64,000 bases of DNA from Streptomyces sp. NBRC 110028 (GCF_001417735.1 NZ_BBUZ01000035.1:149379-213378); one strand, 5' to 3'; shown: positions 1-9,393, counted from the stretch's first letter. Notes: a model not told the origin generated them from the sequence alone. Numbers and translations are program-made.

Positions 1-36
1 CCGGCCGTCCCGGCCTTTTCGTACCGGAGGTTACCC

Positions 37-807
37 ATGCCCGAATGGCTGATTCTGACTCTTCTGACGGCCGGGATCTGCTCGGTCGTCGTCGTCCTCG
101 CGATCCTCAACGCCCGCCGGCTCGGCGAGGACGACGATCCGAGCGAGACCCCCGATGTCCTCGACTACATGATCATGATGATCGGCGTGGTCTACGCGAT
201 CGTGCTGGGCCTGGCCATCGCCGGGGTCTGGGAGGCCCGCGGCGCCGCCCAGGACGGGGTGCGGACGGAGGCGCAGGCGCTGCACGAGGTGAGCGAGCGG
301 GTGAGCGTCTACCCCCAGCCGGTGCGCGACCGCATCCGCGACGACGTCGACGCGTATGTGCGCCATGTGGTGTCCCGGGAGTGGAAGGTGATGGTCGACC
401 AGGGCGAACTGACCGACCGGGGCGCCGACCTGCTGGCCAGGCTGCGGCACGACGTCACCATGGCCGAGCCGCACAGCGACCTCCAGGCGCAGGCCTACCA
501 GCCGCTCATGGACCAGGTGGCCGCCGTCGACGACGCGCGGGGCGCCCGCCAGCAGAGCGCGGGGCCGACGATGCCCGAGGTGGTGTGGTTCGGGCTGCTG
601 TTCGGCGCGGCACTGGTGATCGGGCTGGTCTTCACCCTGCAGATCCGCCGCTCACCACGGGAACTGATGCTGGCGGTGATGTTCACCGCCCTCATCATCT
701 TCCTGCTCTACCTGGTGTGGGACTTCGACGATCCCTTCGGGCGGTCGGTCGGCGACGCGACGACGCCCTTCACCGACCTGTTCCCCAGTGCCCGAGGAGG
801 TCTGTGA
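37..807 (+). CDS. DUF4239 (bestrophin-like) membrane protein
   Basis: The 256-aa protein has two hydrophobic segments near the N-terminus (about residues 4-24 and 43-66), a charged middle region and two more close together near residues 180-200 and 211-230. This four-helix layout is typical of the actinobacterial DUF4239 family, which is distantly related to bestrophin channels. No function has been established for the family, so an ion-channel role is inference only. A strong ribosome-binding site (CCGGAGG) lies just upstream of the ATG. The gene converges on the metallophosphoesterase gene, leaving only about 13 bases between the stops. Confidence 0.75.
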   Translation: MPEWLILTLLTAGICSVVVVLAILNARRLGEDDDPSETPDVLDYMIMMIGVVYAIVLGLAIAGVWEARGAAQDGVRTEAQALHEVSERVSVYPQPVRDRIRDDVDAYVRHVVSREWKVMVDQGELTDRGADLLARLRHDVTMAEPHSDLQAQAYQPLMDQVAAVDDARGARQQSAGPTMPEVVWFGLLFGAALVIGLVFTLQIRRSPRELMLAVMFTALIIFLLYLVWDFDDPFGRSVGDATTPFTDLFPSARGGL

Positions 808-820
808 CCTCCGTCCCGGG

Positions 821-1672
821 TCAGGAAACCGGCACCGGGAGCACCCGGCGCAGCGGGTCCTCGGGCAGCCGGCCGTGGGCCTTCCACTCGCGCGGGTAGC
901 CGACCGAGACCTCCTGGAACTTCACGCCGTCCTCCACCGTGGTCCGCGGAATGTGCAGATGCCCGTAGACGACGGTCTCGGCGCGGAACCGGACGTGCCA
1001 GTCGGCGGTCAGCTCGGTGCCGCACCACAGGGCGAAGTCGGGGTAGCGCAGCACTCGGGTGGGCAGCCGGGTCATCGGCCAGTGGTTGATGAGCACCGTC
1101 CTCAGCGCGGGGTCGCAGGCCGCGAGCCGGGCCTCGGTCTCGGCGACCCGGGCGCGGCACCAGGCGTCGCGGGTGGGGTAGGGGTCGGGGTGCAGGAAGT
1201 GCTCGTCGGTGCAGATCACGCCCTCGTCGTGGGCGTGGGCGAGGGCGGCCTCCTTGGTGGTGATGCCGTCGAGGCGGAAGGTGTAGTCGTACAGCAGGAA
1301 CAGCGGGGCGATGGTGAGCGGCCCGCCGATGCCCTCCCACACCGGGTACGGGTCCTCGGGCGTGACGACGCCCTTGCTCCGGCACATCTCCACCAGCGTC
1401 TCGTAGCGCGCCACGCCCCGGGCCTCCACCGGGTCCTTGGGGTGGGTCCACAGCTCATGGTTGCCCGGCGACCAGATGACCTTGGCGAAGCGCTCGCTCA
1501 GCAGCCCCAGGGCCCATTCGATGTGGGCGAAGACCTCGCCGACGTCCCCGGCGACGATCAGCCAGTCGTCCTCGGAGCCGGGCCGCAGCCGCTCCACGAT
1601 CGCCCGGTTCTCCTCGTAGGCCACGTGCAGGTCACTGATGGCGAGTAGTTCGCCCCGGTGCGTGCCGCCCAT
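821..1672 (-). CDS. calcineurin-like metallophosphoesterase
   Basis: The 283-aa protein shows the full set of calcineurin-fold metal-binding motifs in order: SDLH near the N-terminus, GDVGE, GNHE, an INHWP histidine motif and a C-terminal YGHLH. It should be a cytosolic two-metal phosphoesterase; the substrate cannot be read from sequence. I chose the ATG at 1672 because AGGAG sits six bases upstream. An in-frame ATG at 1702 would add ten residues. Close homologues in streptomycetes often neighbour phosphopantetheinyl transferase genes, but none is present here. Confidence 0.85.
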   Translation of the reverse strand: MGGTHRGELLAISDLHVAYEENRAIVERLRPGSEDDWLIVAGDVGEVFAHIEWALGLLSERFAKVIWSPGNHELWTHPKDPVEARGVARYETLVEMCRSKGVVTPEDPYPVWEGIGGPLTIAPLFLLYDYTFRLDGITTKEAALAHAHDEGVICTDEHFLHPDPYPTRDAWCRARVAETEARLAACDPALRTVLINHWPMTRLPTRVLRYPDFALWCGTELTADWHVRFRAETVVYGHLHIPRTTVEDGVKFQEVSVGYPREWKAHGRLPEDPLRRVLPVPVS

Positions 1673-1779
1673 TGCTTCTCCTGTCGTACGGTCGGCGGTC
1701 ATGTTGCGGTCGCGGTGTCGTCGCGCCGCGGGGCAGGCCGGTTGATCACCCCTTTCTCCCTGGCGCTAGCCTCGCAGAT

Positions 1780-2241
1780 GTGGTGGACAAACTTCCCGCG
1801 GCCTTCGAGCGCGGAACTGACGGTCCGAAGGTTATCGTGGCCGGTGTCGACGGCTCCGACTCGTCCTGGCGTGCCGCCGCGTACGCTGCGGGGCTGGCCA
1901 GGCGCCAGAACGCGCTGCTCGCCCTGGTGTACATCCAGCCCGTGATGGCGGCCGGTGCGGCGCTGGGCGCCTCCGTGGCCGACACCACGGCAGAGGTGGC
2001 CGAGGAGCTGCTGCGGGAGGTGCGCAAGGCGGCCGAGCGGCTGCGCGGCGCCTTCGAGGTGCGCTGGGAGTTCCACACCTTCCGCGGCGATCCGTACAAC
2101 GGCCTGGTGACGGCGGCGGACGAGCTGAAGGCCGACGCGGTCGTGGTCGGCGCGTCCGAGCGGGCGGGGCACCGCATCGTCGGCTCGGTGGCGGTCCGGC
2201 TGGTCAAGGCCGGGCGCTGGCCGGTCACGGTGGTGCCGTAG
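1780..2241 (+). CDS. UspA-type universal stress protein
   Basis: The 153-aa protein is a single Usp domain. It opens with an IVAGVDGSDSSWRA strand-loop and carries the C-terminal ATP-binding loop GASERAGHRIVGSVA, which matches the family G-x2-G-x9-G-S/T pattern. Such proteins are ATP-binding cytosolic stress factors. The start is uncertain. Two consecutive GTG codons at 1780 and 1783 follow a possible -10 (TAGCCT at 1766-1771) by about eight bases, which suggests a leaderless message. The frame stays open upstream to an ATG at 1672, but that would overlap the divergent phosphoesterase start. Confidence 0.85.
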   Translation: MVDKLPAAFERGTDGPKVIVAGVDGSDSSWRAAAYAAGLARRQNALLALVYIQPVMAAGAALGASVADTTAEVAEELLREVRKAAERLRGAFEVRWEFHTFRGDPYNGLVTAADELKADAVVVGASERAGHRIVGSVAVRLVKAGRWPVTVVP

Positions 2242-2343
2242 CCGGCCGGGCGCGCCGGCGGCGTCCGGCTCGCGGACGGGGGCGCGGTGAGGCACCGTGG
2301 GGAGAGGAACCATCGGACCGCCCCCAGGACCGGGGAGAGTGCC

Positions 2344-2580
2344 ATGTCGCATACCTACCGGGTGACGGAGATCGTCGGCTCGTCCGCCGAGAGCGTCGAC
2401 GACGCGATCCGCAGCGGCATCAGCCGCGCCTCGAAGACGCTGCGCAATCTCGACTGGTTCGAGGTCGGCGCCGTCCGCGGGCATATCGAGGACGGCCGGA
2501 TCGCGCACTACCAGGTAGGGCTGAAGGTCGGGTTCCGGCTGGAGGAGACCGACTCCGGCTCCGGTGATCTGCCCGGCTGA
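2344..2580 (+). CDS. dodecin family flavin-binding protein
   Basis: The 78-aa protein matches dodecin in length and pattern: SHTYRVTEIVGSS at the start, a helix with S.DDAIR.GI..ASKTLRNL, then WFEV...RGHIEDG and a final QVGLKVGFRLE strand. The conserved Trp of WFEV stacks flavins in the dodecameric shell. Dodecins store or buffer riboflavin, FMN or CoA in the cytosol. The ATG at 2344 has GGGGAGAG upstream. The stop codon lies one base from the end of the convergent phospholipase gene, leaving no room for a terminator. Confidence 0.9.
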   Translation: MSHTYRVTEIVGSSAESVDDAIRSGISRASKTLRNLDWFEVGAVRGHIEDGRIAHYQVGLKVGFRLEETDSGSGDLPG

Positions 2581-2581
2581 T

Positions 2582-3652
2582 TCAGCCACGGGGGACGACG
2601 GCGGACAGCACGGACGGCAGCGGATACCAGTCGGCGGTCGCGAGGCTGGCGTGCCGCGCGGCGAGGTCGTTCACCCGCGCCCTGGCCTGGGCCTCGGTGG
2701 GGTGGGTGCCGTCGATGGCGGGCGCGACGTTCTGCGCGTCGGTCATGATCAGGATGTAGTGGCGGGCGTCGTACCAGGCGGTGTCGATGTCGCGGGTGAC
2801 GTACGCGGAGGCGTCGCCGTCGAAGAACACGAACCACGGGCGGATCGCGGCGTCCTGGTACCGGGTGCGCGGGTCGCCGGCGGCGGCGGTGTGGACGGCG
2901 GGGAAGGCGGCCGCCCTGCGGAGGTTTCCGGCGGCGGCGAGATCACGCAGATGGGTGGCGTACTCACGATCGGTCCACAGGGTGTCGAGCGGGTTGTTCT
3001 CCTCGACGGTGCCGGGGATCAGCTCGACGATGAACTTGCCCGCGAGCGCGGACCGGGACGGCCAGGCCCCGGCCCGTACCGCCTCGTCCAAGTCGGTGTG
3101 GTCGCCCACCACGTCAGCGGGGCGCAGCAGCGCGTCGCCGAGGGTGGCGCCGAGGAGCGCGTCGAGGTCGTCGGGGCCGCGGCCGCTCTTGTCGTAGAAA
3201 CCGTCCTTCAGCTCCGTCTTGATGACGATGGGACGGTGGCCGGGATGGGCATCGTGCCAGGCCTTCATGTCGGCGAGGCAGCCCGCCAGGCTCTGGTCGC
3301 GGGCCTTGGTGCGCAGTTCGGCGGGGGTGGCGGCGTTCTCGCAGTTGTTGTCGTTGCCGAGCGGATTGCTGTGCGAGACCCGCCACCCGGCGCCGAACGC
3401 ATTGGTCCACACGTCGAGTTCGAGCAGGGAGGCGCCGGAGTCGAGCGCGTCGGCGAAGTACGGATACTTCGCCTTCTCGTACGCGTTGTGCACGCCCACC
3501 CCCGTGGTGGCGGCGTACGACGGCTCGGCGGCGGCGGCGGCCGGGCTCGCGCCCGCCGACGCCGTCAGACACAGCGCGGCGACCGCCGCGGCGACCGCCA
3601 CCGTTCGTGTGTGCCGCGCCCCGCCGGACGCGGATCCCCCCGAGTTGCCCAT
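2582..3652 (-). CDS. secreted PI-PLC-like phosphodiesterase (Ca2+-dependent family)
   Basis: The 356-aa protein begins with an Ala-rich Sec signal peptide (about residues 17-42, cleavage near ASPAAAAAEP). The mature part resembles the Ca2+-dependent phosphoinositide phospholipase C family found in bacteria and fungi. It has the first catalytic histidine in GVHNAYEKA, acidic ELDVW, the SHSNP second-histidine region and the KTELKDGF strand of the TIM barrel. It should act outside the cell on phosphoinositide or glycerophosphodiester substrates; the precise substrate is inference. It lies downstream of tkt on the same strand after about 150 bases, so it probably has its own promoter. Confidence 0.75.
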   Translation of the reverse strand: MGNSGGSASGGARHTRTVAVAAAVAALCLTASAGASPAAAAAEPSYAATTGVGVHNAYEKAKYPYFADALDSGASLLELDVWTNAFGAGWRVSHSNPLGNDNNCENAATPAELRTKARDQSLAGCLADMKAWHDAHPGHRPIVIKTELKDGFYDKSGRGPDDLDALLGATLGDALLRPADVVGDHTDLDEAVRAGAWPSRSALAGKFIVELIPGTVEENNPLDTLWTDREYATHLRDLAAAGNLRRAAAFPAVHTAAAGDPRTRYQDAAIRPWFVFFDGDASAYVTRDIDTAWYDARHYILIMTDAQNVAPAIDGTHPTEAQARARVNDLAARHASLATADWYPLPSVLSAVVPRG

Positions 3653-3801
3653 CCGACCCCACCCCTGCCGCTGCCATCAGAACTGGGCAGCAGCGTACGG
3701 GAGGGGCCCGCGGGTGACGAGAGGGACTTCGTCACATGGCGGGGTTCTGGGGTCTGTCGGGGTGTGCTCGGCTCAGATCCGCCTCATCGGCCCAAGTCGA
3801 C

Positions 3802-5634
3802 TCAGGCGGCCACGAGTTCGCGGGCCGCCGCGGTGATCGCCTCGGCGTCGATCCCGGCCTGGTTCAGCTGCTCGGCCGGGGTGCCGGACATCGGCATGTT
3901 CCGTACGGCGAGCCGCACGATGCGCGGCGCCGGGCCGCCGTCGGCGAAGGCGCCCTGGACCGCGTCGCCCACACCGCCCTCGGGGTGGTGGTCCTCGACG
4001 GTGATCAGCCGGCCCGTCACCTCGGCGGCGGTGCGCAGCGCTTCGGCGTCGACCGGCTTGAGCGAGTACAGGTCGATGACGCGGGCGGAGATGCCGTCCT
4101 GGGCGAGCCGGTCCGCTGCGGCGATGGCCTCGTGCACGGTGACCCCGGCCGCGACGAGGGTGACGCGGTCGCTCTCGGTGGCGCGCAGGATCTTGGACCC
4201 GCCGATGGGGAAGCGCGCGGAGGACGGGTAGATGACGGGCGTTCCGCCGCGCGAGGTGCGCAGGTAGCGGATGCCCGACAGCTCGGCCATGGCCGCGGTC
4301 AGCTGGGCGGTCTGGTTGGCGTCGCACGGGTAGAGCACGGTGCTGCCGTGCACGGCCCTCATCGCCGCCAGGTCCTCCAGGCCCATCTGCGAGGGCCCGT
4401 CCTGGCCGATGGCGACCCCGGCGTGCGAGCCGACCAGGTTGAGGTCGGCGCGGCTGACGGAGGCCATCCGGACGAAGTCGTAGGCACGGGTGAGGAAGGC
4501 GGCGAAGGTGCAGGCGTACGGGTTCCAGCCGCGCGTCTGCATGCCCACCGCGGCGGCCACCATCTGCTGTTCGGCGATGTAGAACTCGAAGTAGCGCTCG
4601 GGGTGTTCCTTGTGGAAGTACTCCAGGCGGGTCGAGTCGCCCACCTCGCCGTCGAGCGCCACCACATCGCCGCGGGCGGTGCCGACGGCGGCCAGCGCCT
4701 CGCCGAACGCGTCGCGGGTGGGGACGGTGTCGCCGGTGTTGAAGCGCGGCAGGCTCAGCGGGCCCTCCGACGTGGGCCGGGTGGGTTTCTCCTCGGGCGG
4801 GCCGAGCACCGGCACCGCCATGTTCCGTACGCCGCCGAGTTCGGCGATGGCCTCATCGGCGTCCTTCAGCGGCTTGCCGTGCATGCCCTCGTGGTTCTCC
4901 GCGGAGGCGACGCCGCGGCCCTTCTGGGTGCGGGCGATGATGGCGGTGGGGCGGCCGACGGTCGACGTCGCCTCGCCGTACGCGCGGTCGATCGCGGCGA
5001 TGTCGTGCCCGTCGACCTCGATGGTGTGCCAGTCGAAGGCGCGGATGCGGCGCGCGTAGGCGTCGAGGTCCCACTGGTGGCGGGTGGGTCCGCGCTGGCC
5101 GAGCCGGTTGACGTCGATGATGGCGGTGAGGTTGTCCAGCCGTTCGTGGCCCGCGTGCTCGAACGCCTCCCAGACCGATCCCTCGGCCATCTCGCTGTCC
5201 CCGCACAGCACCCAGACCCGGCTGGAGACGTGGTCGAGCCGCTTGCCGGCCAGCGCCATGCCGACACCGAAGGGCAGCCCCTGGCCGAGCGATCCGGTGG
5301 CCACGTCCACCCAGGGCAGTTCGGGGGTGGGGTGGCCCTCCAGCCGGCTGCCGAGCTTGCGGAAGGTGAGCAGTTCCTCGTCCTTGAGCGCCCCGGCCGC
5401 CTTGTAGAGCGAGTACAGCAGCGGGGAGGCGTGCCCCTTGGAGAAGATCAGGTGGTCGTTGCCCGGGTGCTCCGGCTTTTCGAAGTCATAGCGCAGGTGG
5501 TTGCCCATGAGGACGGCCATCAGGTCCGCCGCCGACATCGACGAGGTGGGGTGGCCGGACCCGGCGGCGGCCGAGGACCGCACGGAGTCCACCCGCAGCT
5601 GCTGCCCCAGTTCGCTGAGCTGTTCGTGTCGCAT
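3802..5634 (-). CDS. tkt: transketolase
   Basis: The 610-aa protein carries thiamine-diphosphate motifs: the N-terminal GSGHPTSSMS region, the GDSEMAEGSVWEA Mg-ThDP loop and the C-terminal pyrimidine-binding half with FAAFLTRAYDF and SHAGVAIGQDGPSQ. It interconverts pentose-phosphate sugars in the cytosol. It is shorter than the common transketolase of about 690 aa and resembles the compact form seen in some actinomycetes. The start is the ATG at 5634, preceded by GGAAGGAGAA; the frame is open further upstream but lacks coding character there. The adjacent ndh-like gene on the same strand ends about 30 bases upstream, so the two may be co-transcribed. Confidence 0.9.
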   Translation of the reverse strand: MRHEQLSELGQQLRVDSVRSSAAAGSGHPTSSMSAADLMAVLMGNHLRYDFEKPEHPGNDHLIFSKGHASPLLYSLYKAAGALKDEELLTFRKLGSRLEGHPTPELPWVDVATGSLGQGLPFGVGMALAGKRLDHVSSRVWVLCGDSEMAEGSVWEAFEHAGHERLDNLTAIIDVNRLGQRGPTRHQWDLDAYARRIRAFDWHTIEVDGHDIAAIDRAYGEATSTVGRPTAIIARTQKGRGVASAENHEGMHGKPLKDADEAIAELGGVRNMAVPVLGPPEEKPTRPTSEGPLSLPRFNTGDTVPTRDAFGEALAAVGTARGDVVALDGEVGDSTRLEYFHKEHPERYFEFYIAEQQMVAAAVGMQTRGWNPYACTFAAFLTRAYDFVRMASVSRADLNLVGSHAGVAIGQDGPSQMGLEDLAAMRAVHGSTVLYPCDANQTAQLTAAMAELSGIRYLRTSRGGTPVIYPSSARFPIGGSKILRATESDRVTLVAAGVTVHEAIAAADRLAQDGISARVIDLYSLKPVDAEALRTAAEVTGRLITVEDHHPEGGVGDAVQGAFADGGPAPRIVRLAVRNMPMSGTPAEQLNQAGIDAEAITAAARELVAA

Positions 5635-5663
5635 TGTTCTCCTTCCAGGTTCGTCCCCGCGGT

Positions 5664-6980
5664 TCAGCCGCCGCCGCGGCCGTGCCGCGCGACCTCGGGC
5701 GACTCGGTGTCCAGCGGCACCGACCAGGACGGCACCAGGCCGAACTGCACCGCCTGCGGCGGCAGCGCCGCGTCCAGCAGCCAGTCGGCGGCCACCCGGA
5801 TCCGGTTGCCGGGCATCGCCATCAGGTGGTAGCCGCGGGTGACCGCGTTGGCCGCGGGGCCGGCCAGCGGGATGTGCAACGGGTCCGCGGCCGCTTGTAC
5901 CCCGCCGAGATCGACCGTGAACCCCAGGTCGTGGTGTTTGTACGGGCGCGGGGTGCCGCGTCCGAAGGAGGCGAGGATGTTGTGGGCGGCCACCTTGCCC
6001 TGGCGCTGCGCGTGCTGCGCGGTCATCGGCGTGAACTCGCCCGGCCGGGTCAGATCCGGCACCGCGGCGGCGTCCCCGCAGGCCAGCACCTCCGGATGGC
6101 CGGGGACGGCCAGATACCGGTCGACCCGCAGCCGCCCGTGCTCGGTCGCCAGCCCGAGGCCGTCCACCAGCGGGTCGGGGCGTACGCCGACGCACCAGAT
6201 CAGCGACCGGGTGTCGATGAACTCACCGTCGTCGAGCAGCACCCCGTCGGAGGTGGCCTCCTTGACCGAGGTGCCCATCCGGACGTCGACCCCGCGCCGC
6301 CGCAGCACCCGGTCCGCGGTGCGGGACAGCCGTTCGTCGAGGCTGGGCAGCACCCGCTTGGCGACGTCGATCAGCATCCAGCGGGGCCGGGACTCGCCGC
6401 GCAGCGCGGCGTTCCGCCGGGCGAGGGAGTCGGTGAACAGGGTGCCGTGGGCGGCCACTTCGGTGCCGGTGTACCCGGCGCCCACCACCACGAAGGTCTT
6501 GCGCGCGGCCCGCTCGCGGGGGTCCCGGGTGTTGGCCGCCATCTCGAGCTGGCGGGTGACGTGGTCCCGCAGGAACAGGGCCTCCGGCATGCCGCGGAAG
6601 CCGTGGGCGTGCTCGGCCACGCCCGGGATCGGCAGCAGCTTGTTGACGCTGCCCACCGCCAGGACGAGCCGGTCGTAGCTCATCTCGCCGCGCTCGCCCT
6701 CGGGGTCGGTCCAGGCCACGCGGCGGCCGGTGAGGTCGACGGAGTCGACGTTGCCCAGCACCAGCCGGACGTGCGGGAGGGTGCCGGTGAGGGACACCGA
6801 CACCCGCCGGGGTTCCAGGACGCCGGCGGCGACCTCGGGGAGCAGCGGCAGGTACAGAAAGTAGTCGTTGGGGTTGATCAGGACGATTTCCGCTGTACGG
6901 CGCAGGGCGCGGGACAGCGTACGGGCGGCCTGGTAACCGGCGAAACCGGCCCCCACGATCACGATGCGTACTGGGCTCAC
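5664..6980 (-). CDS. ndh: NDH-2-like FAD/NAD(P) oxidoreductase
   Basis: The 438-aa protein has two dinucleotide-binding folds. VIVGAGFAGYQAA near residue 7 is for FAD and VVVGAGYTGTEVAA near residue 160 is for NADH. It also has the ACGDAAAVPD FAD-contact motif near residue 310. This is the layout of type II NADH dehydrogenases, which pass electrons to quinones at the membrane surface without proton pumping. The C-terminal part includes a short amphipathic stretch that could contact the membrane. The gene lies just upstream of tkt on the same strand. A more general ferredoxin-reductase-like role cannot be excluded. Confidence 0.85.
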   Translation of the reverse strand: MSPVRIVIVGAGFAGYQAARTLSRALRRTAEIVLINPNDYFLYLPLLPEVAAGVLEPRRVSVSLTGTLPHVRLVLGNVDSVDLTGRRVAWTDPEGERGEMSYDRLVLAVGSVNKLLPIPGVAEHAHGFRGMPEALFLRDHVTRQLEMAANTRDPRERAARKTFVVVGAGYTGTEVAAHGTLFTDSLARRNAALRGESRPRWMLIDVAKRVLPSLDERLSRTADRVLRRRGVDVRMGTSVKEATSDGVLLDDGEFIDTRSLIWCVGVRPDPLVDGLGLATEHGRLRVDRYLAVPGHPEVLACGDAAAVPDLTRPGEFTPMTAQHAQRQGKVAAHNILASFGRGTPRPYKHHDLGFTVDLGGVQAAADPLHIPLAGPAANAVTRGYHLMAMPGNRIRVAADWLLDAALPPQAVQFGLVPSWSVPLDTESPEVARHGRGGG

Positions 6981-7109
6981 ACGGAACTCCCGGGCGCGAC
7001 GAGGGCAGAGCGCTCCAAGTGCCCGTGCGGGCCGAGGTCAAACCTGGGGTGCGGCCGGCCCCGGCCCGGTGGACAATGCCGCCGCCCGGGCCGGGCGCTG
7101 TCGCGGGGG

Positions 7110-8303
7110 CTACGACCGGACCGGTTCGTCCCAGTCGATGCGGTAGCCGGTCTGCCAGTCGCCGCCGGTGGTGCCCGCCCGGTCGAGTCTGCGGGGCATC
7201 GTGGCGTCCCGCAGGGCCCGCTTGACGGGGCCGGGGGCGGTGCGGCGGGCCAGGCCCGCGCTGTTCGCGGCCACCGTCTCGACCCGTTCGCGGCGCAGCC
7301 CCTCGTACGCGGCGAGCGCCGACCGCGGGCCGGGCAGATCGCGCAGGCACTTGGCGAGCACCACACCGTCCTCGATGGCCAGCGAGGCGCCCTGGGCGGC
7401 GTTGGGCGCGCACGCGTGCGCCGCGTCCCCCACGACGACCATGCCCTCCTCGGACCAGACGGGGGTGGAGATCAGGTCGTACGCGGCGGTGGCGACGATG
7501 CTCTCGCCGGTGGCGCGGACGATGTCGGCGGCCGGGGTGTGGTCCTCGGCGAACAGTTCCGTCAGCCGCTCCCGCCACTGCCCGGGGGTGACGGCGGCCA
7601 GCTCCGCCTTGGACAGTTCGGCCGCCGGGGCGTTGCTGAACCACCACACCTCGCCGTCGGGCGCGGTGGTGCAGCCGAAGAACGCCTGCTTGCCGAAGAC
7701 CATCCGGTAGGTCTCCGGGGCGGGCGGTTCGGCGACGTCGCGGGTGTAGCCGCACACCGTGTGCTGTCCGGTGTAGCGGGGCCGGGGCGCGCCCGCGTCG
7801 ATGGTCCGGCGGATGAGGGAGTGGATTCCGTCGGCGCCGACGAGGACGTCGCCCACGGCCCGGCCGCCGTCCGCGAAGGACCCCACGACGCGGCCGTCCG
7901 GGCCGGTCTGGGCGGCCAGCAGCCGCTTGCCGTGCTCGACGCGCACTCCGCGGCGCACCGCTTCCTCGCGCAGCACCCGGGCCAGGGTGGCGCGTCTGAT
8001 CGTGACCGCCCCCAGCCCGCCGTCCTCCGCGCCGGCCATCGGCTTGTCGCCCAGCCGTTTGCCGGTGTTGCTGATGAATTCGACGCGGGTGGCCGGGAAG
8101 CCGTGTTCCAGGACCGGCCCGTGGGCGTCGATGGTGCGCAGCGCCTCCAGGCCGTTGTTCGCGACGAGGAGGAACGCACCGCCCGTGTCGGTGGCCTCGG
8201 GAGGGTACGCCTCGTAGACGACCGCGTCGATGCCCGCCTTGTGCAGGGCCATCGCGGTGACCGTGCCGGCGATGCCGCCACCGATGATCAGGGCCTTGGT
8301 CAT
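7110..8303 (-). CDS. FAD-dependent aromatic monooxygenase
   Basis: The 397-aa protein is a PHBH-fold flavoprotein hydroxylase. It has the Rossmann GGGIAGTVTAMALHKAG at the N-terminus, a DG motif (VLVGADGIHS) in the middle and the GD motif VVVGDAAHACAPNAAQG near residue 285. Enzymes of this class use NAD(P)H and O2 to hydroxylate aromatic or polyketide substrates; no substrate can be assigned. The ATG at 8303 begins MTKALIIGG, and an in-frame ATG 42 bases upstream is less likely. There is no obvious pathway context. Confidence 0.85.
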   Translation of the reverse strand: MTKALIIGGGIAGTVTAMALHKAGIDAVVYEAYPPEATDTGGAFLLVANNGLEALRTIDAHGPVLEHGFPATRVEFISNTGKRLGDKPMAGAEDGGLGAVTIRRATLARVLREEAVRRGVRVEHGKRLLAAQTGPDGRVVGSFADGGRAVGDVLVGADGIHSLIRRTIDAGAPRPRYTGQHTVCGYTRDVAEPPAPETYRMVFGKQAFFGCTTAPDGEVWWFSNAPAAELSKAELAAVTPGQWRERLTELFAEDHTPAADIVRATGESIVATAAYDLISTPVWSEEGMVVVGDAAHACAPNAAQGASLAIEDGVVLAKCLRDLPGPRSALAAYEGLRRERVETVAANSAGLARRTAPGPVKRALRDATMPRRLDRAGTTGGDWQTGYRIDWDEPVRS

Positions 8304-8408
8304 GGTGCTCCGTGACAGAGGGTCGGGAAAAGGTGACAGCACCATAGGGCCAGCGCGCGGGTCCCGGGGCGGGTTCGCCGAGGCCGGTACGGCGGTGTGC
8401 GGAGGCGG

Positions 8409-9275
8409 CTACTTGAGCAGCCGGGACATCCGGCGGTCGGCGAGCGGTTTGCCGCCGGTCTGGCAGGTGGGGCAGTACTGGAGCGAGGAGTCCTTGAAGG
8501 ACACCTCGCGGACGGTGTCGCCGCACACCGGGCAGGGCTCTCCGGCGCGGCCGTGCACCCGCATCCCGCTGTGCTTCTCCGCCTTGAGGTCCCCGGCGGC
8601 GAGCCCCCGGGAGCGTTCGACGGCGTCCCGCAGGGTGGCGCCCATCACCTCGTACAGGACGGCGATCTCCTCCTCGGAGAGGTCCGAGGCGAGCCGGTAG
8701 GGCGACATCCGGGCGGCGTGCAGGATCTCGTCGGAGTAGGCGTTCCCGATCCCGGCGATGACGCTCTGGTCGCGGAGCACGCCCTTGATCCGGTGGCGTA
8801 CGCCGCGCAGCAGCCCGGCGAACGCCTCCTGGGTGAAGGAGCCTTCGAGCGGGTCGGGGCCCAGGCGCGCGACGCCCGGCACCTCGGCGGGGTCGCGCAC
8901 GCAGTACACGGCCAGCCCCTTGCGGGAGCCCGCCTCGGTGAGGTCGAAACCGGAGCGCTCCGGTCCGGAGAGCAGCAGCCGCAGCGCCAGCGGGCCCCGG
9001 CCGGGGCGCGGCGGGGCCTCGGGCAGCCCGTCCTTCCAGCGCAGCCAGCCCGCGCGGGCGAGATGGATGACCAGGTGGGGGCCGTCGGTGGCCAGGTCGA
9101 GGAACTTGCCGTGGCGGCCGGCCGCCGTGACGGTGCGGCCTTCCAGGGCGGTCAGCGGCGGGTCGTACGTCTTCAGCACGCTCACCGCGACGGGCAGGAC
9201 GCGGGCGATCTCCCGACCCACCGCGCGGTCGGCCAGGATCCCGGCGAGGGCCTCCACCTCGGGCAGCTCCGGCAT
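8409..9275 (-). CDS. mutM: formamidopyrimidine-DNA glycosylase (Fpg/Nei family)
   Basis: The 288-aa protein starts MPELPEVEALAG, where the N-terminal Pro-2 is the Schiff-base nucleophile and Glu-3 the catalytic acid of Fpg/Nei enzymes. It has the H2TH region (VIAGIGNAYSDEIL) and a C-terminal zinc finger with CPVCGDT and CPTCQ. It excises oxidised purines or pyrimidines in base-excision repair. Fpg and Nei subtypes cannot be separated by eye; the residue order fits the actinobacterial Fpg-type. It is divergent from the catalase-like gene, an oxidative-stress pairing that makes sense functionally. Confidence 0.9.
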   Translation of the reverse strand: MPELPEVEALAGILADRAVGREIARVLPVAVSVLKTYDPPLTALEGRTVTAAGRHGKFLDLATDGPHLVIHLARAGWLRWKDGLPEAPPRPGRGPLALRLLLSGPERSGFDLTEAGSRKGLAVYCVRDPAEVPGVARLGPDPLEGSFTQEAFAGLLRGVRHRIKGVLRDQSVIAGIGNAYSDEILHAARMSPYRLASDLSEEEIAVLYEVMGATLRDAVERSRGLAAGDLKAEKHSGMRVHGRAGEPCPVCGDTVREVSFKDSSLQYCPTCQTGGKPLADRRMSRLLK

Positions 9276-9380
9276 GCCACCAGTGTGCCGCAGCACCGGC
9301 CGGGGGCGCCCGGCCACCCGCGCCCCACCCTCGTACCACTCCGGGCTGCGGGGTGCGGCCTCCTCCCCTACTGTCTCTCT

Positions 9381-9393
9381 TGTCCGCTGGACA
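9381..9393. promoter_or_regulatory. TGTCC-GCT-GGACA dyad upstream of the catalase-like gene
   Basis: A perfect 5-bp inverted repeat with a three-base spacer lies 54 bases upstream of the catalase-like start, in the mutM/catalase divergent interval. It could be an operator for a redox or metal regulator. No regulator gene adjoins it, so this is a weak inference from position and symmetry. Confidence 0.3.

Noticed and set aside
5634..8315. An 893-residue plus-strand open frame opposite the ndh-like and monooxygenase genes
   Set aside because: It spans two real genes and their spacer, with Gly/Arg/Val-rich shadow composition and no domain pattern.
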